DNA from: Chloracidobacterium sp.
Lineage (GTDB): Bacteria; Acidobacteriota; Blastocatellia; Pyrinomonadales; Pyrinomonadaceae
Length of the DNA stretch: 64,000 nucleotides
Assembly: GCA_016711345.1 (NCBI GenBank)
Contig: JADJTD010000001.1
Coordinates: 1,302,001-1,366,000, forward strand
Direction of reading: 5' to 3'
Shown here: in pieces, positions 24,872 to 32,605 of the stretch
Layout: the number at the start of each line of letters is the position of its first letter
Position numbering within the stretch: the stretch's first letter is position 1
Made by a program: the position numbers and the translations under genes
The notes under the pieces: model-generated
Seen by the model: the letters and a program-made list of their open reading frames with translations, nothing else
What the model was told of the DNA's origin: nothing
Database searches by the model: none

Positions 24872-24952
24872 TTTAACCACAGATGAACACAGATAGAAAC
24901 AGATAAGAAATTTTCTTATATCTGTGCTTATCTGTGTTCATCTGTGGTTAAA
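24872..24952. repeat. Long imperfect palindrome (AACCACAGATGAACACAGAT type)
   Basis: The left arm (24872-24907) and right arm (24915-24952) are reverse complements over about 36 nt with a few gaps, around a 7-nt loop. Internal phrase repeats are CACAGATGAACACAGATA. It starts just after the serA stop (24867) and ends 8 bp before the next ATG. It would fold as a very stable RNA hairpin in either direction. Confidence 0.85.
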
Positions 24953-24959
24953 TTCTCTT

Positions 24960-25991
24960 ATGAAGTTTTTACTCTGCCTCGTCACTGTCCTATTTTCTTT
25001 TCAATTTATTAACGCCCAATGGGTTAGACAAACCGTCAACACGACCGCATCGTTTCGCGGCCTGTCGGTCGTGAACGAAAAAGTCATCTGGGCAAGCGGC
25101 ACTGAAGGAACAGTCATTCGCACTATCGACGGCGGCAAGACGTGGAAGGTAATGACAGTTCCCGGCGCCGAGAAACTCGACTTCCGCGACATCGAGGCTT
25201 TTGATGCAAACACGGCTTATATTCTCAGCATCGGCAACGGCGAATCTTCACGGATCTACAAAACGATCGACGGCGGCAAGACTTGGAAGGAACAGTTTCG
25301 CAATAAAAGTGAAAAGGCGTTCTTTGATGCAATTGACTGTAGTTCCCGAGAGCACTGTTATGCTCTAAGCGATCCTGTCGAAAACCATTTTCTTTTGACC
25401 GAAACTAGGGACGGCGGAGAGTATTGGGATTCAACATTTGCGTCGGAGTTTACTATGGTCAGCCCCAAAGCACGATCAGACGAGGCTGCGTTTGCGGCGA
25501 GTGGCACATGTTTGACACATAACTTTCTTTACAGGTTCTTTGTTACAGGCGGAAGCGGTGCCCGGGTTTTTCGCGCGTTTTGGTCCCCTAACACCGGAGC
25601 ATCGGACTGGGAGGCTTTTTCTACTCCTTTTGTCCACGGCTCTTCCGGCAGCGGTATTTTCTCAATAGCCATGTTCGATATACAGAATGGAGTTATTGTC
25701 GGAGGCGATTATGAGAAGCCGAACGAGGCTATAGATAATTTAGCTTTCACACACAACAGTGGCGAAACATGGAAACTTGGAACCGGTTTGAGCGGCTATA
25801 GATCGGCGGTCACCTACGTTGATAAGAAAACGATCATCGCAGTCGGCACGAATGGCACGGACATGACTCGCGACGGAGGCAAGACGTGGAAGAAGATCGG
25901 AGATGAAAACTTGAACGCAGTCGCCGCGAACGGTAAACGAGCAGTTTGGGCAGTCGGTCCAAAAGGCATGGTCGTTAAAATGAAAAAATGA
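24960..25991 (+). CDS. Secreted Ycf48/BNR-repeat beta-propeller protein
   Basis: The ATG at 24960 begins a signal peptide (MKFLLCLVTVLFSFQFINAQ); an upstream in-frame start would read through the palindrome. 343 residues. Asp-box motifs recur about every 45-90 residues (TIDGGKTWK twice, TRDGGEYW, NSGETWK, TRDGGKTWK), as in sialidase-like and Ycf48/HCF136 propellers. The catalytic residues of sialidases are not evident, so a scaffold or assembly role is as likely as an enzyme. It overlaps the next gene by 4 bp. Confidence 0.8.
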   Translation: MKFLLCLVTVLFSFQFINAQWVRQTVNTTASFRGLSVVNEKVIWASGTEGTVIRTIDGGKTWKVMTVPGAEKLDFRDIEAFDANTAYILSIGNGESSRIYKTIDGGKTWKEQFRNKSEKAFFDAIDCSSREHCYALSDPVENHFLLTETRDGGEYWDSTFASEFTMVSPKARSDEAAFAASGTCLTHNFLYRFFVTGGSGARVFRAFWSPNTGASDWEAFSTPFVHGSSGSGIFSIAMFDIQNGVIVGGDYEKPNEAIDNLAFTHNSGETWKLGTGLSGYRSAVTYVDKKTIIAVGTNGTDMTRDGGKTWKKIGDENLNAVAANGKRAVWAVGPKGMVVKMKK

Positions 25992-26239
25992 CATACGCCT
26001 GGTACGACATTCTCGGAACGCTTGGCGTTGGCGTAATTGTTCTCGCTTATATTCTGCTGCAGGTCGGGCGTTTGCGGAGCGATCAATTGGCGTATTCTGT
26101 GATGAACGCCGTTGGTGCGGCGCTGATACTGATCTCGCTTTATTACGACTTTAACTTCCCTTCCTTTGTAGTAGAATTTTTCTGGCTTATTATCAGTTTG
26201 TTTGGGATCGGGAAATACTTGATGGGGAGGAAAAGCTAG
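25988..26239 (+). CDS. Small membrane protein (CBU_0592-like)
   Basis: 83 residues, three hydrophobic helices (LGTLGVGVIVLAYILLQVG, YSVMNAVGAALILISLY, VVEFFWLIISLFGIGKYL). The pattern of a short N-terminus, LAYILLQ and a final EFFW resembles the CBU_0592 family of unknown function. It starts inside the stop of the upstream gene (ATGA) and abuts the next ATG directly, so it is part of a compact operon. Confidence 0.7.
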   Translation: MTYAWYDILGTLGVGVIVLAYILLQVGRLRSDQLAYSVMNAVGAALILISLYYDFNFPSFVVEFFWLIISLFGIGKYLMGRKS

Positions 26240-26650
26240 ATGCCAGGAGGACCGGTATTTGACGAGCCTCAAAGCTATATTGCGTTGGCGGCCGTTAAAT
26301 TTGTTGGTTATACCTGTTCGGCCTATTTTTTCAACGCTCGATTTGATGAAAGTAATGCAAATCCTTTCTTGTTCGGAGCCGCGCGTACTGTTCTTGGAAT
26401 GTTGCTTGGAGCAGCCGTAGGATTTGCTGGTTTGATAACCCTCAATCTAGCTCTTATTGTCTTTCTGTTCGGACTTATACCATTCAGAATTTTTGAGTGG
26501 TACTTAACACTGTGGATTTTCTACCGAAAGAGTTCCAACTATAAGGACTCATTGGTAACAAACATTGTGTTGGGCATCGTTTGGTCTTTTGCTTTGGATA
26601 TTCCTGCAATAATTGGCTTTATAGCCACAGGTGGTTTTTGGATTTGTTAG
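26240..26650 (+). CDS. Membrane protein of unknown function
   Basis: 136 residues. The ATG follows the previous stop with no gap. At least three hydrophobic segments: AARTVLGMLLGAAVGFAGLITL, LIVFLFGLIPFRIFEWYLTLW and LGIVWSFALDIPAIIGFIATGG. No motif recognised. It is in the 24960-27704 run of plus-strand genes. Confidence 0.6.
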   Translation: MPGGPVFDEPQSYIALAAVKFVGYTCSAYFFNARFDESNANPFLFGAARTVLGMLLGAAVGFAGLITLNLALIVFLFGLIPFRIFEWYLTLWIFYRKSSNYKDSLVTNIVLGIVWSFALDIPAIIGFIATGGFWIC

Positions 26651-26654
26651 TGAT

Positions 26655-27092
26655 ATGCAAAATTTTACGAGCATTCCATTTAAGACGGATAAGTACCAAG
26701 GGCTGGCTGAGGTCAATGGCTTTGCAAAGTTTTCGAGTGCGGGTATCGTGCTCGAATTTGAGACAAAGATGCTCGGCCTCGTCTCGACCGGCGTAGAAGA
26801 AGGTCGCATCTCGATTCAGGATATTCTAGACATAAAGTTCAAAAAAGGCGTTTTCAAACGCAGTGCCAAGATCGAGATCCGTACAAAATCCCTTGCCGCA
26901 ATGATCGGTCTGCCAAATGACAGCGGCAAACTCATCCTCAAAATAAAAGCCGAGGATCTCGAACGCGGCCAGGAAGCCGTTGATAAAATTCAAAAGGATA
27001 TGTCAGCTTATGCCGCTGCCCTGCCGCCAACGCATACACCCGTGAGCGTTCTGTTTGACGAGAGTGAGGATGAAACAAGAAAATTAAATTAG
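26655..27092 (+). CDS. Hypothetical cytosolic protein, possible PH/GRAM-like fold
   Basis: 145 residues from the ATG at 26655; a GTG at 26631 would overlap the upstream gene. The sequence alternates short beta strands (GLAEVNGFAKF, GIVLEFETKMLG, RSAKIEIRTKSLAAM, GKLILKIKA) and closes with an amphipathic helix (AEDLERGQEAVDKIQKDM), the order seen in bacterial PH-like domains. That reading is only from strand pattern. The stop codon lies inside the left arm of the palindrome at 27086. Confidence 0.55.
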   Translation: MQNFTSIPFKTDKYQGLAEVNGFAKFSSAGIVLEFETKMLGLVSTGVEEGRISIQDILDIKFKKGVFKRSAKIEIRTKSLAAMIGLPNDSGKLILKIKAEDLERGQEAVDKIQKDMSAYAAALPPTHTPVSVLFDESEDETRKLN

Positions 27093-27160
27093 TTTCTCTG
27101 CGTGCTTTGCGATCTCTGCGTTAAGAAACTAATTTAAGCAAGGAACGCCAAGGTCGCAGA
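27086..27160. repeat. Intergenic palindrome enclosing CTGCGTGCTTTGCGATCTCTGCG words
   Basis: AAATTAGTTTCT (27086-27097) and AGAAACTAATTT (27124-27135) are perfect 12-nt reverse complements. The loop, and an inverted relative of it (AAGGAACGCCAAGGTCGCAGAGG, ending near 27160), carry the rhythmic GCGTNNTTTGCGNNCTCTGCG pattern. It overlaps the stop codon of the upstream gene. Confidence 0.8.
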
Positions 27161-27210
27161 GGCATTGTCGCTTGAGGAGTTTGACACACTTACAGGAAAA
27201 GAAAATTCAT

Positions 27211-27486
27211 ATGCCAAAATATGTGATCGAAAGAGAGATTCCCGGAGCGGGCGATCTTACCGCTGACCAGTTGCAAGGCATCTCGCAAACGTCTTGCGGC
27301 GTGCTGAGCGAACTTGGCCCGCAGATACAGTGGGTTCAGAGCTTTGTAACGGGCGATAAAATATATTGCATCTACATTGCTCCCAATGAAGAAATGGTCC
27401 GCGAACACGCCACACGCGGCGGATTCCCGGCGAACAGTATCGCTGAGGTCAAAAACGTCATCGACCCGACAACTGCAGAAGGATAG
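27211..27486 (+). CDS. DUF4242 (SCO4226-like) small protein
   Basis: The ATG at 27211 follows AGGAAAAG. 91 residues. MPKYVIEREIPGAGDLT at the start and the central WVQSFVTGDKIYCIYIAPNEE are characteristic of DUF4242, a ferredoxin-like fold. The Streptomyces member SCO4226 binds nickel; whether this one does is unknown. The stop codon overlaps the next start by one base. Confidence 0.8.
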   Translation: MPKYVIEREIPGAGDLTADQLQGISQTSCGVLSELGPQIQWVQSFVTGDKIYCIYIAPNEEMVREHATRGGFPANSIAEVKNVIDPTTAEG

Positions 27487-27704
27487 TGACCGACCAGCAA
27501 AGCAAAACTCCAACCAACACCCCTATGCCTCCGGCACAAGCACAGCGAGCCGCGTTTGTCGCAGTGCTGTCGTTCCTGTTCTTTCTGGCGATGATGTTCG
27601 CCTATTATATTCGGCAGTCGATGCTGTATTTCCTACTTGCAACGGCTTTTCTGATCGTTTATTTTGTCACGATGATCTCGATCGTCCGGCTTCGCCGCAA
27701 ATGA
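27486..27704 (+). CDS. Small two-helix membrane protein, unknown function
   Basis: 72 residues, GTG start overlapping the DUF4242 stop (TAGTG). The N-terminal 20 residues are polar (QQSKTPTNTPMPPAQ), then two hydrophobic helices (AAFVAVLSFLFFLAMMFAYYI and MLYFLLATAFLIVYFVTMISI) and a basic C-terminus RLRRK. No family recognised; supported by coupling and composition. Confidence 0.6.
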   Translation: MTDQQSKTPTNTPMPPAQAQRAAFVAVLSFLFFLAMMFAYYIRQSMLYFLLATAFLIVYFVTMISIVRLRRK

Positions 27705-27788
27705 AAATAAAAAGGTGCTTTGATTAGCGAAATTCTCATATCCGAGGAATTTTTGTATCCTATATGTTGATATTCGTACGGAGAATTT

Positions 27789-29507
27789 ATGAGCGTTGAA
27801 GTCGTAATGCCTCAGATGGGCGAGTCGATAACCGAAGGAACTGTTTCAAAGTGGCTGAAAAAGATCGGCGAGCGCGTCGAAAAGGACGAGGCCATACTTG
27901 AGATCTCGACCGACAAGGTCGATGCCGAGGTGCCAAGCCCCGGCGCAGGCATTTTGCTGGCAATAAATACGCAGGAGGGCGAAACAGTCGAAGTTGGCAC
28001 TGTGGTCGCTGTTGTCGGCGAGGAAACCGAGTCTGGAGCTGTGAGACAAGAGACTGGAACGGTTGCGTCAGACCCGGTTGCGTTAGCGACTGTGGCGCCT
28101 ACAGAACCCGTGAACGCTGCGACACCTGCAACTCCGCAATCCACAATCCACAATCCGCAATCGTCCGACGCGACCGAGATCATAATGCCCCAAATGGGCG
28201 AATCGATAACTGAAGGTACAGTTTCCAAATGGCTCAAGGCGGTCGGTGACAAGATCGAGAAAGACGAGCCGCTGCTTGAGATATCAACTGATAAGGTCGA
28301 TGCCGAAGTGCCTTCTCCTGCGCGCGGAACTTTACTTTCGATCAACGTTCAGGAAGGCGAAACAGTTGAGGTTGGAGCGGTGTTAGCCTTAGTTGGAGTT
28401 AGCGGAGCCACCGTTCAAAGTCCAAAGCCCGAAGCCCAGAGTCTGGTTGATGAGCCGCCGGTTGCTCAGGCTGCAACTGCTTCTTCCGCATCTCAGCACT
28501 CAGCACTCAGCACTCAACACTCAAATGGCGGTTCGAATGGCAATTCAACAATCGATGAATTGCGTCGTCAAAAATCGAGCCCGCTTGTTCGCAACATAGC
28601 AAAAGAACACGGCATCGACATCACTCGAATTCCCGGCAGCGGCATTAGCGGCCGTGTTACAAAGAATGACATTCTCTCTTTCATCGAAACCGGAGCGGCG
28701 TTGAGGCCTCAGGATCTTTTGGTCAAAGGCGCACCGTCGATGCCTGTCTCATCTGCTTCGAAGCCAAAAGCTGCATACACAGTGCCGCAAACGGTCGCTT
28801 CGATGGAAGACCGCGTCGAAAAAATGTCCGTGATGCGTAAAAAGATCGCCGAACACATGACGTTTTCCAAACAGACCTCGGCACACGTCACTAGCGTTTA
28901 CGAGATCGATATGACGAACGTCGCGAAGTTTAGAACTGCTCATCAGCCTGACTTTCAGGCACGTTTTGGCACAAAACTGACGTTTATGCCGTTTATTTTC
29001 CAAGCGGTGACGGCGGCGATCCGAGAATTTCGCATCGTCAATTCTCAAGTTAACGGCGATCAGATCATTTACAAAGGCGACATCAATCTCGGTATGGCAG
29101 TCGCACTCGATTGGGGCCTTATCGTACCGGTTATTAAGAACGCCGACACGCTCTCGCTCCCGCAATTGGCAACAGCCGCCAATGACCTTGCCGATCGTGC
29201 CCGAACTAAACGGCTCAAACCCGACGAAGTTCAGGGTGGCACCTTCACGATCACAAATCCCGGTGTTTTCGGCGGGCTTTTCGGCACACCGATCATAAAT
29301 CAGCCGCAGGTCGCCATTCTCTGCGTCGGAACTATTGAAAAACGTGCAAAAGTTCTAACCTCGTCTGATGGCGACGATTACATTGCGATCCGCCAAATGG
29401 CCTATTTTGCATTGACTTACGACCACCGCATCGTGGACGGAGCCGATGCCGAAAAGTTCTTGGCGTATCTAAAGGGCTACCTCGAAAATGCTCCGTTTAG
29501 TATTTGA
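27789..29507 (+). CDS. sucB: Two-lipoyl 2-oxoacid dehydrogenase E2 (dihydrolipoyl acyltransferase)
   Basis: 572 residues. Two lipoyl domains: residues 1-80 (K43 in STDKVDAEVPSP) and about 130-210 (K about 168, same motif). A peripheral subunit-binding domain follows (SSPLVRNIAKEHGIDITRIPG), then the acyltransferase core with its catalytic block YDHRIVDGADAEKFL near 545. The N-terminus MPQMGESITEGTVSKWLK and length fit the two-lipoyl SucB class, but a branched-chain or pyruvate role cannot be excluded. Its inter-domain linkers contain word-like repeat peptides at 28136-28163, 28418-28443 and 28495-28524. It works with the E3 at 22229; E1 is not in the window. Confidence 0.9.
   Translation: MSVEVVMPQMGESITEGTVSKWLKKIGERVEKDEAILEISTDKVDAEVPSPGAGILLAINTQEGETVEVGTVVAVVGEETESGAVRQETGTVASDPVALATVAPTEPVNAATPATPQSTIHNPQSSDATEIIMPQMGESITEGTVSKWLKAVGDKIEKDEPLLEISTDKVDAEVPSPARGTLLSINVQEGETVEVGAVLALVGVSGATVQSPKPEAQSLVDEPPVAQAATASSASQHSALSTQHSNGGSNGNSTIDELRRQKSSPLVRNIAKEHGIDITRIPGSGISGRVTKNDILSFIETGAALRPQDLLVKGAPSMPVSSASKPKAAYTVPQTVASMEDRVEKMSVMRKKIAEHMTFSKQTSAHVTSVYEIDMTNVAKFRTAHQPDFQARFGTKLTFMPFIFQAVTAAIREFRIVNSQVNGDQIIYKGDINLGMAVALDWGLIVPVIKNADTLSLPQLATAANDLADRARTKRLKPDEVQGGTFTITNPGVFGGLFGTPIINQPQVAILCVGTIEKRAKVLTSSDGDDYIAIRQMAYFALTYDHRIVDGADAEKFLAYLKGYLENAPFSI
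28136..28163 (+). repeat. Word-like repeat (CAATCCACAATCCGCAATC) in the first E2 linker
   Basis: Three and a half copies of a 9-bp word CARTCCRCA translate as PQSTIHNPQS in the linker between the two lipoyl domains. Confidence 0.75.
28418..28443 (+). repeat. Word-like repeat (AAGTCCAAAGCCCGAAGCCCAGAG) in the second E2 linker
   Basis: A 7-bp-period word (AAAGCCC, GAAGCCC) translates as SPKPEAQS, after the second lipoyl domain. Confidence 0.55.
28495..28524 (+). repeat. Word-like repeat (CAGCACTCAGCACTCAACACTC) in the second E2 linker
   Basis: Four copies of an 8-bp word CAGCACTC/CAACACTC translate as QHSALSTQHS, before the subunit-binding domain. Confidence 0.8.
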
Positions 29508-29509
29508 CC

Positions 29510-29545
29510 GCAAACAACGTGTAAAATATTGTTTGCATTTGTAAT
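29510..29545 (+). terminator. Possible terminator after the E2 gene
   Basis: GCAAACAA (29510-29517) pairs with TTGTTTGC (29529-29536) around an 11-nt loop, followed by an AT-rich run with only short T stretches. It starts 3 bp after the stop. Confidence 0.5.
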
Positions 29546-29763
29546 TATTTTGTGTATTCTTGATTGTATTAGGCCTTTCGGCATTGCTTCACAATTAGAG
29601 TCTTTGGACTTCCTTTTATCACGTTCTTCGACAGATCTTGACGTCATTTACAAGTGTTCAGATATTAGACAGGTTATTTCACACACAACCCGAAGGCTTT
29701 CAATGGCGTCATAGAACTTTGTAGTCCACAAGACTTTTAAATTAATTTGCCATTTTTTCTTTT

Positions 29764-29770
29764 AGGAGGA
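29764..29770 (+). promoter_or_regulatory. Shine-Dalgarno site deciding the start of the OmpA gene
   Basis: AGGAGGA 6 nt before the ATG at 29777. It rules out the upstream in-frame start at 29747. Confidence 0.85.
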
Positions 29771-29776
29771 TCAGGA

Positions 29777-30751
29777 ATGTTTAAGAAAATATCAGTATTA
29801 ATATTAGCCCTCACTATCGGTGCGGTCAGCGCTTTTGCTCAGGATGCACAGCTTCGTTCTGCGGTTGCCGGACAAAAATATAAGATCAAAGGTGTTGTGG
29901 TCGCCCAAGATGATGCTAATACATTTGTAGTTCGTGATGCGGTCGGTGTTGACACCAAGATAGTCGTCACCCCAAATGCCAGCATTAAAACAAAAGGCGG
30001 CTTTTTTGGAGGCGGCGACAAGTTTCCGGCTAATTCGATCGTTCGAGGCCTGAACGTGGAAGTAGAAGGTATCGGCGACAGCACCGGTGCTGTTGCTGTC
30101 AACAAAGTACGTTCCGGCAAGGACGATCTCAAAATGGCGACCGCGATCAACTCAAGAGTTGCTCCAGCTGAAGAACGCCTAACAGCCACCGAACAGAATG
30201 CTCAACGCATTTCCGGCCAGATCGACGAATTGATGGCGATCTCAAACGCTGCGAAAGGCGGTGCTAAGGCTGCTCAGGATACAGCAGATGCCGCAGTTGC
30301 GGGTGTAAATGCCACCAACAAACGTATCTCCGATCTTGACGACTACGTCACACAGACCACGGCGACCGTCAATTTCAAAGTCGGAAGTGCGGCTCTTACG
30401 TCTGAAGCAAAAACCCAACTCGACGAAGTTGCGACAACAGCAACCGGCCTTAAAGGCTATATGATCGAGATCACAGGCTTTGCGTCAGCCGATGGCAGTG
30501 CAAAGGCCAATAAAGCCCTTAGCGAGCGTCGTGAAAAAGCTGTCCGAGAGTATTTGATCGATAACCACAACATCTCGCTTCGCCGATTTACGCCATCTTA
30601 TGGTTTTGGAGAGCTGCAGGCAGTTGCCGATAACGCAACCCGCGAGGGCCGTGAACAGAATCGGCGCGTAGAGATCAAACTCTTGGTCAGCCGCGGCCTT
30701 AACCAAAATGTCGAGGTCAAATCACAACCTGCCGATACCACCGGCCAGTAA
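29777..30751 (+). CDS. OmpA-family outer-membrane/peptidoglycan-binding protein with DUF5666-like domain
   Basis: 324 residues with a signal peptide ending AFAQ near residue 19. Residues of about 24-115 resemble DUF5666, a small beta-barrel (YKIKGVVVAQDDANTFVVRD, GGDKFPANSIVRGLNVEVEG). Residues of about 125-190 are Ala/Glu-rich and probably coiled. Residues of about 200-305 form an OmpA C-terminal domain (VNFKVGSAALTSEAK, then TGFASADGSAKANKALSERR and the NRRVEIKL end) that binds peptidoglycan. There is no N-terminal eight-strand barrel, so it is a periplasmic or outer-membrane tether. It has its own terminator downstream. The 269-bp gap upstream shows no convincing gene. Confidence 0.88.
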   Translation: MFKKISVLILALTIGAVSAFAQDAQLRSAVAGQKYKIKGVVVAQDDANTFVVRDAVGVDTKIVVTPNASIKTKGGFFGGGDKFPANSIVRGLNVEVEGIGDSTGAVAVNKVRSGKDDLKMATAINSRVAPAEERLTATEQNAQRISGQIDELMAISNAAKGGAKAAQDTADAAVAGVNATNKRISDLDDYVTQTTATVNFKVGSAALTSEAKTQLDEVATTATGLKGYMIEITGFASADGSAKANKALSERREKAVREYLIDNHNISLRRFTPSYGFGELQAVADNATREGREQNRRVEIKLLVSRGLNQNVEVKSQPADTTGQ

Positions 30752-30764
30752 TTTGGTTATTTTG

Positions 30765-30812
30765 AAAGGGATATCCGATGTCGAGCGTTGTGCTGACACG
30801 GATATCCTTTTT
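30765..30812 (+). terminator. Rho-independent terminator after the OmpA gene
   Basis: GGATATCCG (30769-30777) pairs with CGGATATCC (30799-30807), with an inner GTC/GAC pair, followed by TTTTT. Confidence 0.85.
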
Positions 30813-30843
30813 GGTATCTAAAGTTTGATAGGGGCAAATCATA

Positions 30844-31950
30844 ATGTTTGGAATCAAAAATAAGTTGGTAATTACTGCAATCTTAATTGCCTCAGTCAGC
30901 TGCCTGATCGCTCAAACACCCAATACAAAACCAAAAAATGACGACGAGGTCATCAAGGTTTCATCTAGACTAGTTGTAGTGCCGGTTTCAGTAACTGATG
31001 CTAACGGCAATCCTGTTGAAGGACTCACTGCAAGAGATTTCCGTGTATTAGAAGAGGGCAAAGCTCAAAACATTGAAAATGTCGGATCAGCAGATAAGGT
31101 GCCGCTTGAGATCGCATTGCTTTTTGATGTGTCCGCCAGCACCGATGCGATGTTCAAATTTCAGCAGGAAACAGCCGCTAAATTCCTGAGGGAAGTGTTA
31201 AGGCCGGAAGACAGAGCTACTATTTATACGATCGGCCAAAAACCGGTCTTAGTGCAGGGTCGAGATGTTTCAGAGAGATCGATAGAAAGCGTCCTGACGA
31301 TTTCCGCAACAAAAGGAGCAACCGCATTTTTCGATACTGTCTCTGCCGCCGCAAAGGAACTGAGAACAAAATCGCCGCTCGGCACTCGAAGGGTGATCGT
31401 TGTTATCTCTGATGGCGAAGACAATTTTAGCGAAGGCCTGCGGATGACGCAGCGTGTTGCGGAATCAAATATCTCATCAGGAAACCCTGATCCTGAATTA
31501 AAAAAAGTCGGAAAAATCTTGGCTTTGGCTCAAGAGAAAACGAAAAAGGCCGAGCGCTCAAAAGTTTTGAAACAACTTCAGGACGCCGACTCGGTTTTTT
31601 ACTCGATAAATCCTGCCGGCAGTTCTTATCAGTTGAATCAGATCAGCGTTTTTGGCCAGGAAAATATGCAGACCTTTGCAGACGCGACTGGCGGCTCGGC
31701 ATATCTACCGAAGTTTCAGCCAATTGACACAAAGGACGCTTTGCAGAATTCGGGCAACACTCGCAAAAACAAAACGACTCTCGATCTTATCTTTCGCCAG
31801 CTTGCCGGCGAACTGCGGGCACAATATCTAGTTCAATATTATTCCGAAGCCGATTTCCCTGTTAGTAAATATGTAAAACTAAACGTTGACGTCGATAACC
31901 ACGGTACCCCACGAGTGCGTGCGAGACAAGGCTACTACGTCAAGAACTAG
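30844..31950 (+). CDS. Secreted VWFA-related acidobacterial-domain protein
   Basis: 368 residues with signal peptide (ITAILIASVSCLIAQ). After about 40 residues comes the Ig-like stretch VPVSVTDANGNPVEGLTARDF typical of the VWFA-related acidobacterial family. The von Willebrand A domain follows, with MIDAS motif DVSAS (95-99) and VIVVISDGEDN. The family is very abundant in acidobacteria and its physiological role is not established; the A domain binds a divalent metal and a protein ligand. The C-terminus RQGYYVKN overlaps the convergent gene by 4 bp. Confidence 0.9.
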   Translation: MFGIKNKLVITAILIASVSCLIAQTPNTKPKNDDEVIKVSSRLVVVPVSVTDANGNPVEGLTARDFRVLEEGKAQNIENVGSADKVPLEIALLFDVSASTDAMFKFQQETAAKFLREVLRPEDRATIYTIGQKPVLVQGRDVSERSIESVLTISATKGATAFFDTVSAAAKELRTKSPLGTRRVIVVISDGEDNFSEGLRMTQRVAESNISSGNPDPELKKVGKILALAQEKTKKAERSKVLKQLQDADSVFYSINPAGSSYQLNQISVFGQENMQTFADATGGSAYLPKFQPIDTKDALQNSGNTRKNKTTLDLIFRQLAGELRAQYLVQYYSEADFPVSKYVKLNVDVDNHGTPRVRARQGYYVKN

Positions 31951-32525
31951 CTATTTTTGCTTACGATGCTCTCGCTTGAAATTACTTTCATCTTTCCCAT
32001 CTCAAACTTTTCATTCGATTGTTTTTTCTGCGGAGCAGCAACCTTGCCTTGAACCACGTCTCCCTTGATCTCGGCGTTGGCATTTTTAGGCGGGGCGGCG
32101 ATCGCTCCCATTAGCGGTATCGGTGTCGGCGAAGGAATTACTAACGGGCGGGCTATCTCTCCCATTATCGTTCGGCCCTTAGAAAAAGCAGATACAAACA
32201 AAATGCCTGTAAATAAAGCCATGATCAAAGATGCCAAAGCGGTCGCAAAGATCTTTGTTCGCTGCTTCACCTTAGCCCAACCAATAGGGCAATCCTGCGT
32301 GATGACGCTGCCGTCCGCTCGTTTGTAAAAACGAACGCAAAGTCGGCCTTCCGAATTCATCATCAAAGATTCCGCTTCGTCGCGACTCATTCCCGAAAGG
32401 TTGTAAACATTGAGCTTGCACTCACCGCAAAAGCGCTTGCGGTCGTCGCCATACATCTCATTCCAATCCGCACTGCACGGACTGGCTATACTAATATTGT
32501 TTAAAGGACTCTCAAATTTAGACAT
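31947..32525 (-). CDS. Cys-rich single-pass membrane protein, function unknown
   Basis: 192 residues. The N-terminal 75 residues hold a conserved-looking block with five Cys: SPCSADWNEMYGDDRKRFCG, ECKLNVYNLSGMS, GRLCVRFYKRADGSVITQDC. A C-x2-C pair and later Cys suggest a metal or redox site. One membrane helix follows (FATALASLIMALFTGILFV, about 97-115), then a Pro-rich tail (IPSPTPIPLMGAIAAPP). I recall similar N-terminal blocks in Bacteroidetes and Acidobacteria proteins without an assigned role. No -10/-35 was recognised. Confidence 0.65.
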   Translation of the reverse strand: MSKFESPLNNISIASPCSADWNEMYGDDRKRFCGECKLNVYNLSGMSRDEAESLMMNSEGRLCVRFYKRADGSVITQDCPIGWAKVKQRTKIFATALASLIMALFTGILFVSAFSKGRTIMGEIARPLVIPSPTPIPLMGAIAAPPKNANAEIKGDVVQGKVAAPQKKQSNEKFEMGKMKVISSESIVSKNS

Positions 32526-32605
32526 AGGTAAACTCCGTTCAATTATTACTCAGCGTATGCTGTTGTCTTATGAACGGAGTTCTAAAGAGGTTCTTGCACA
32601 AAAAA

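Noticed and set aside
29508..29776. Riboswitch or small RNA upstream of the OmpA gene
   Set aside because: Apart from the hairpin after E2 I found no consistent fold or conserved riboswitch core in the 269 bp.
30844..30900. Lipobox-like Cys in the VWFA protein (VSCLIAQ)
   Set aside because: The Cys is followed by a further hydrophobic run and a signal-peptidase-I-type IAQ site, and Val-Ser lies where the lipobox needs Ala/Gly; treated as an ordinary signal peptide.
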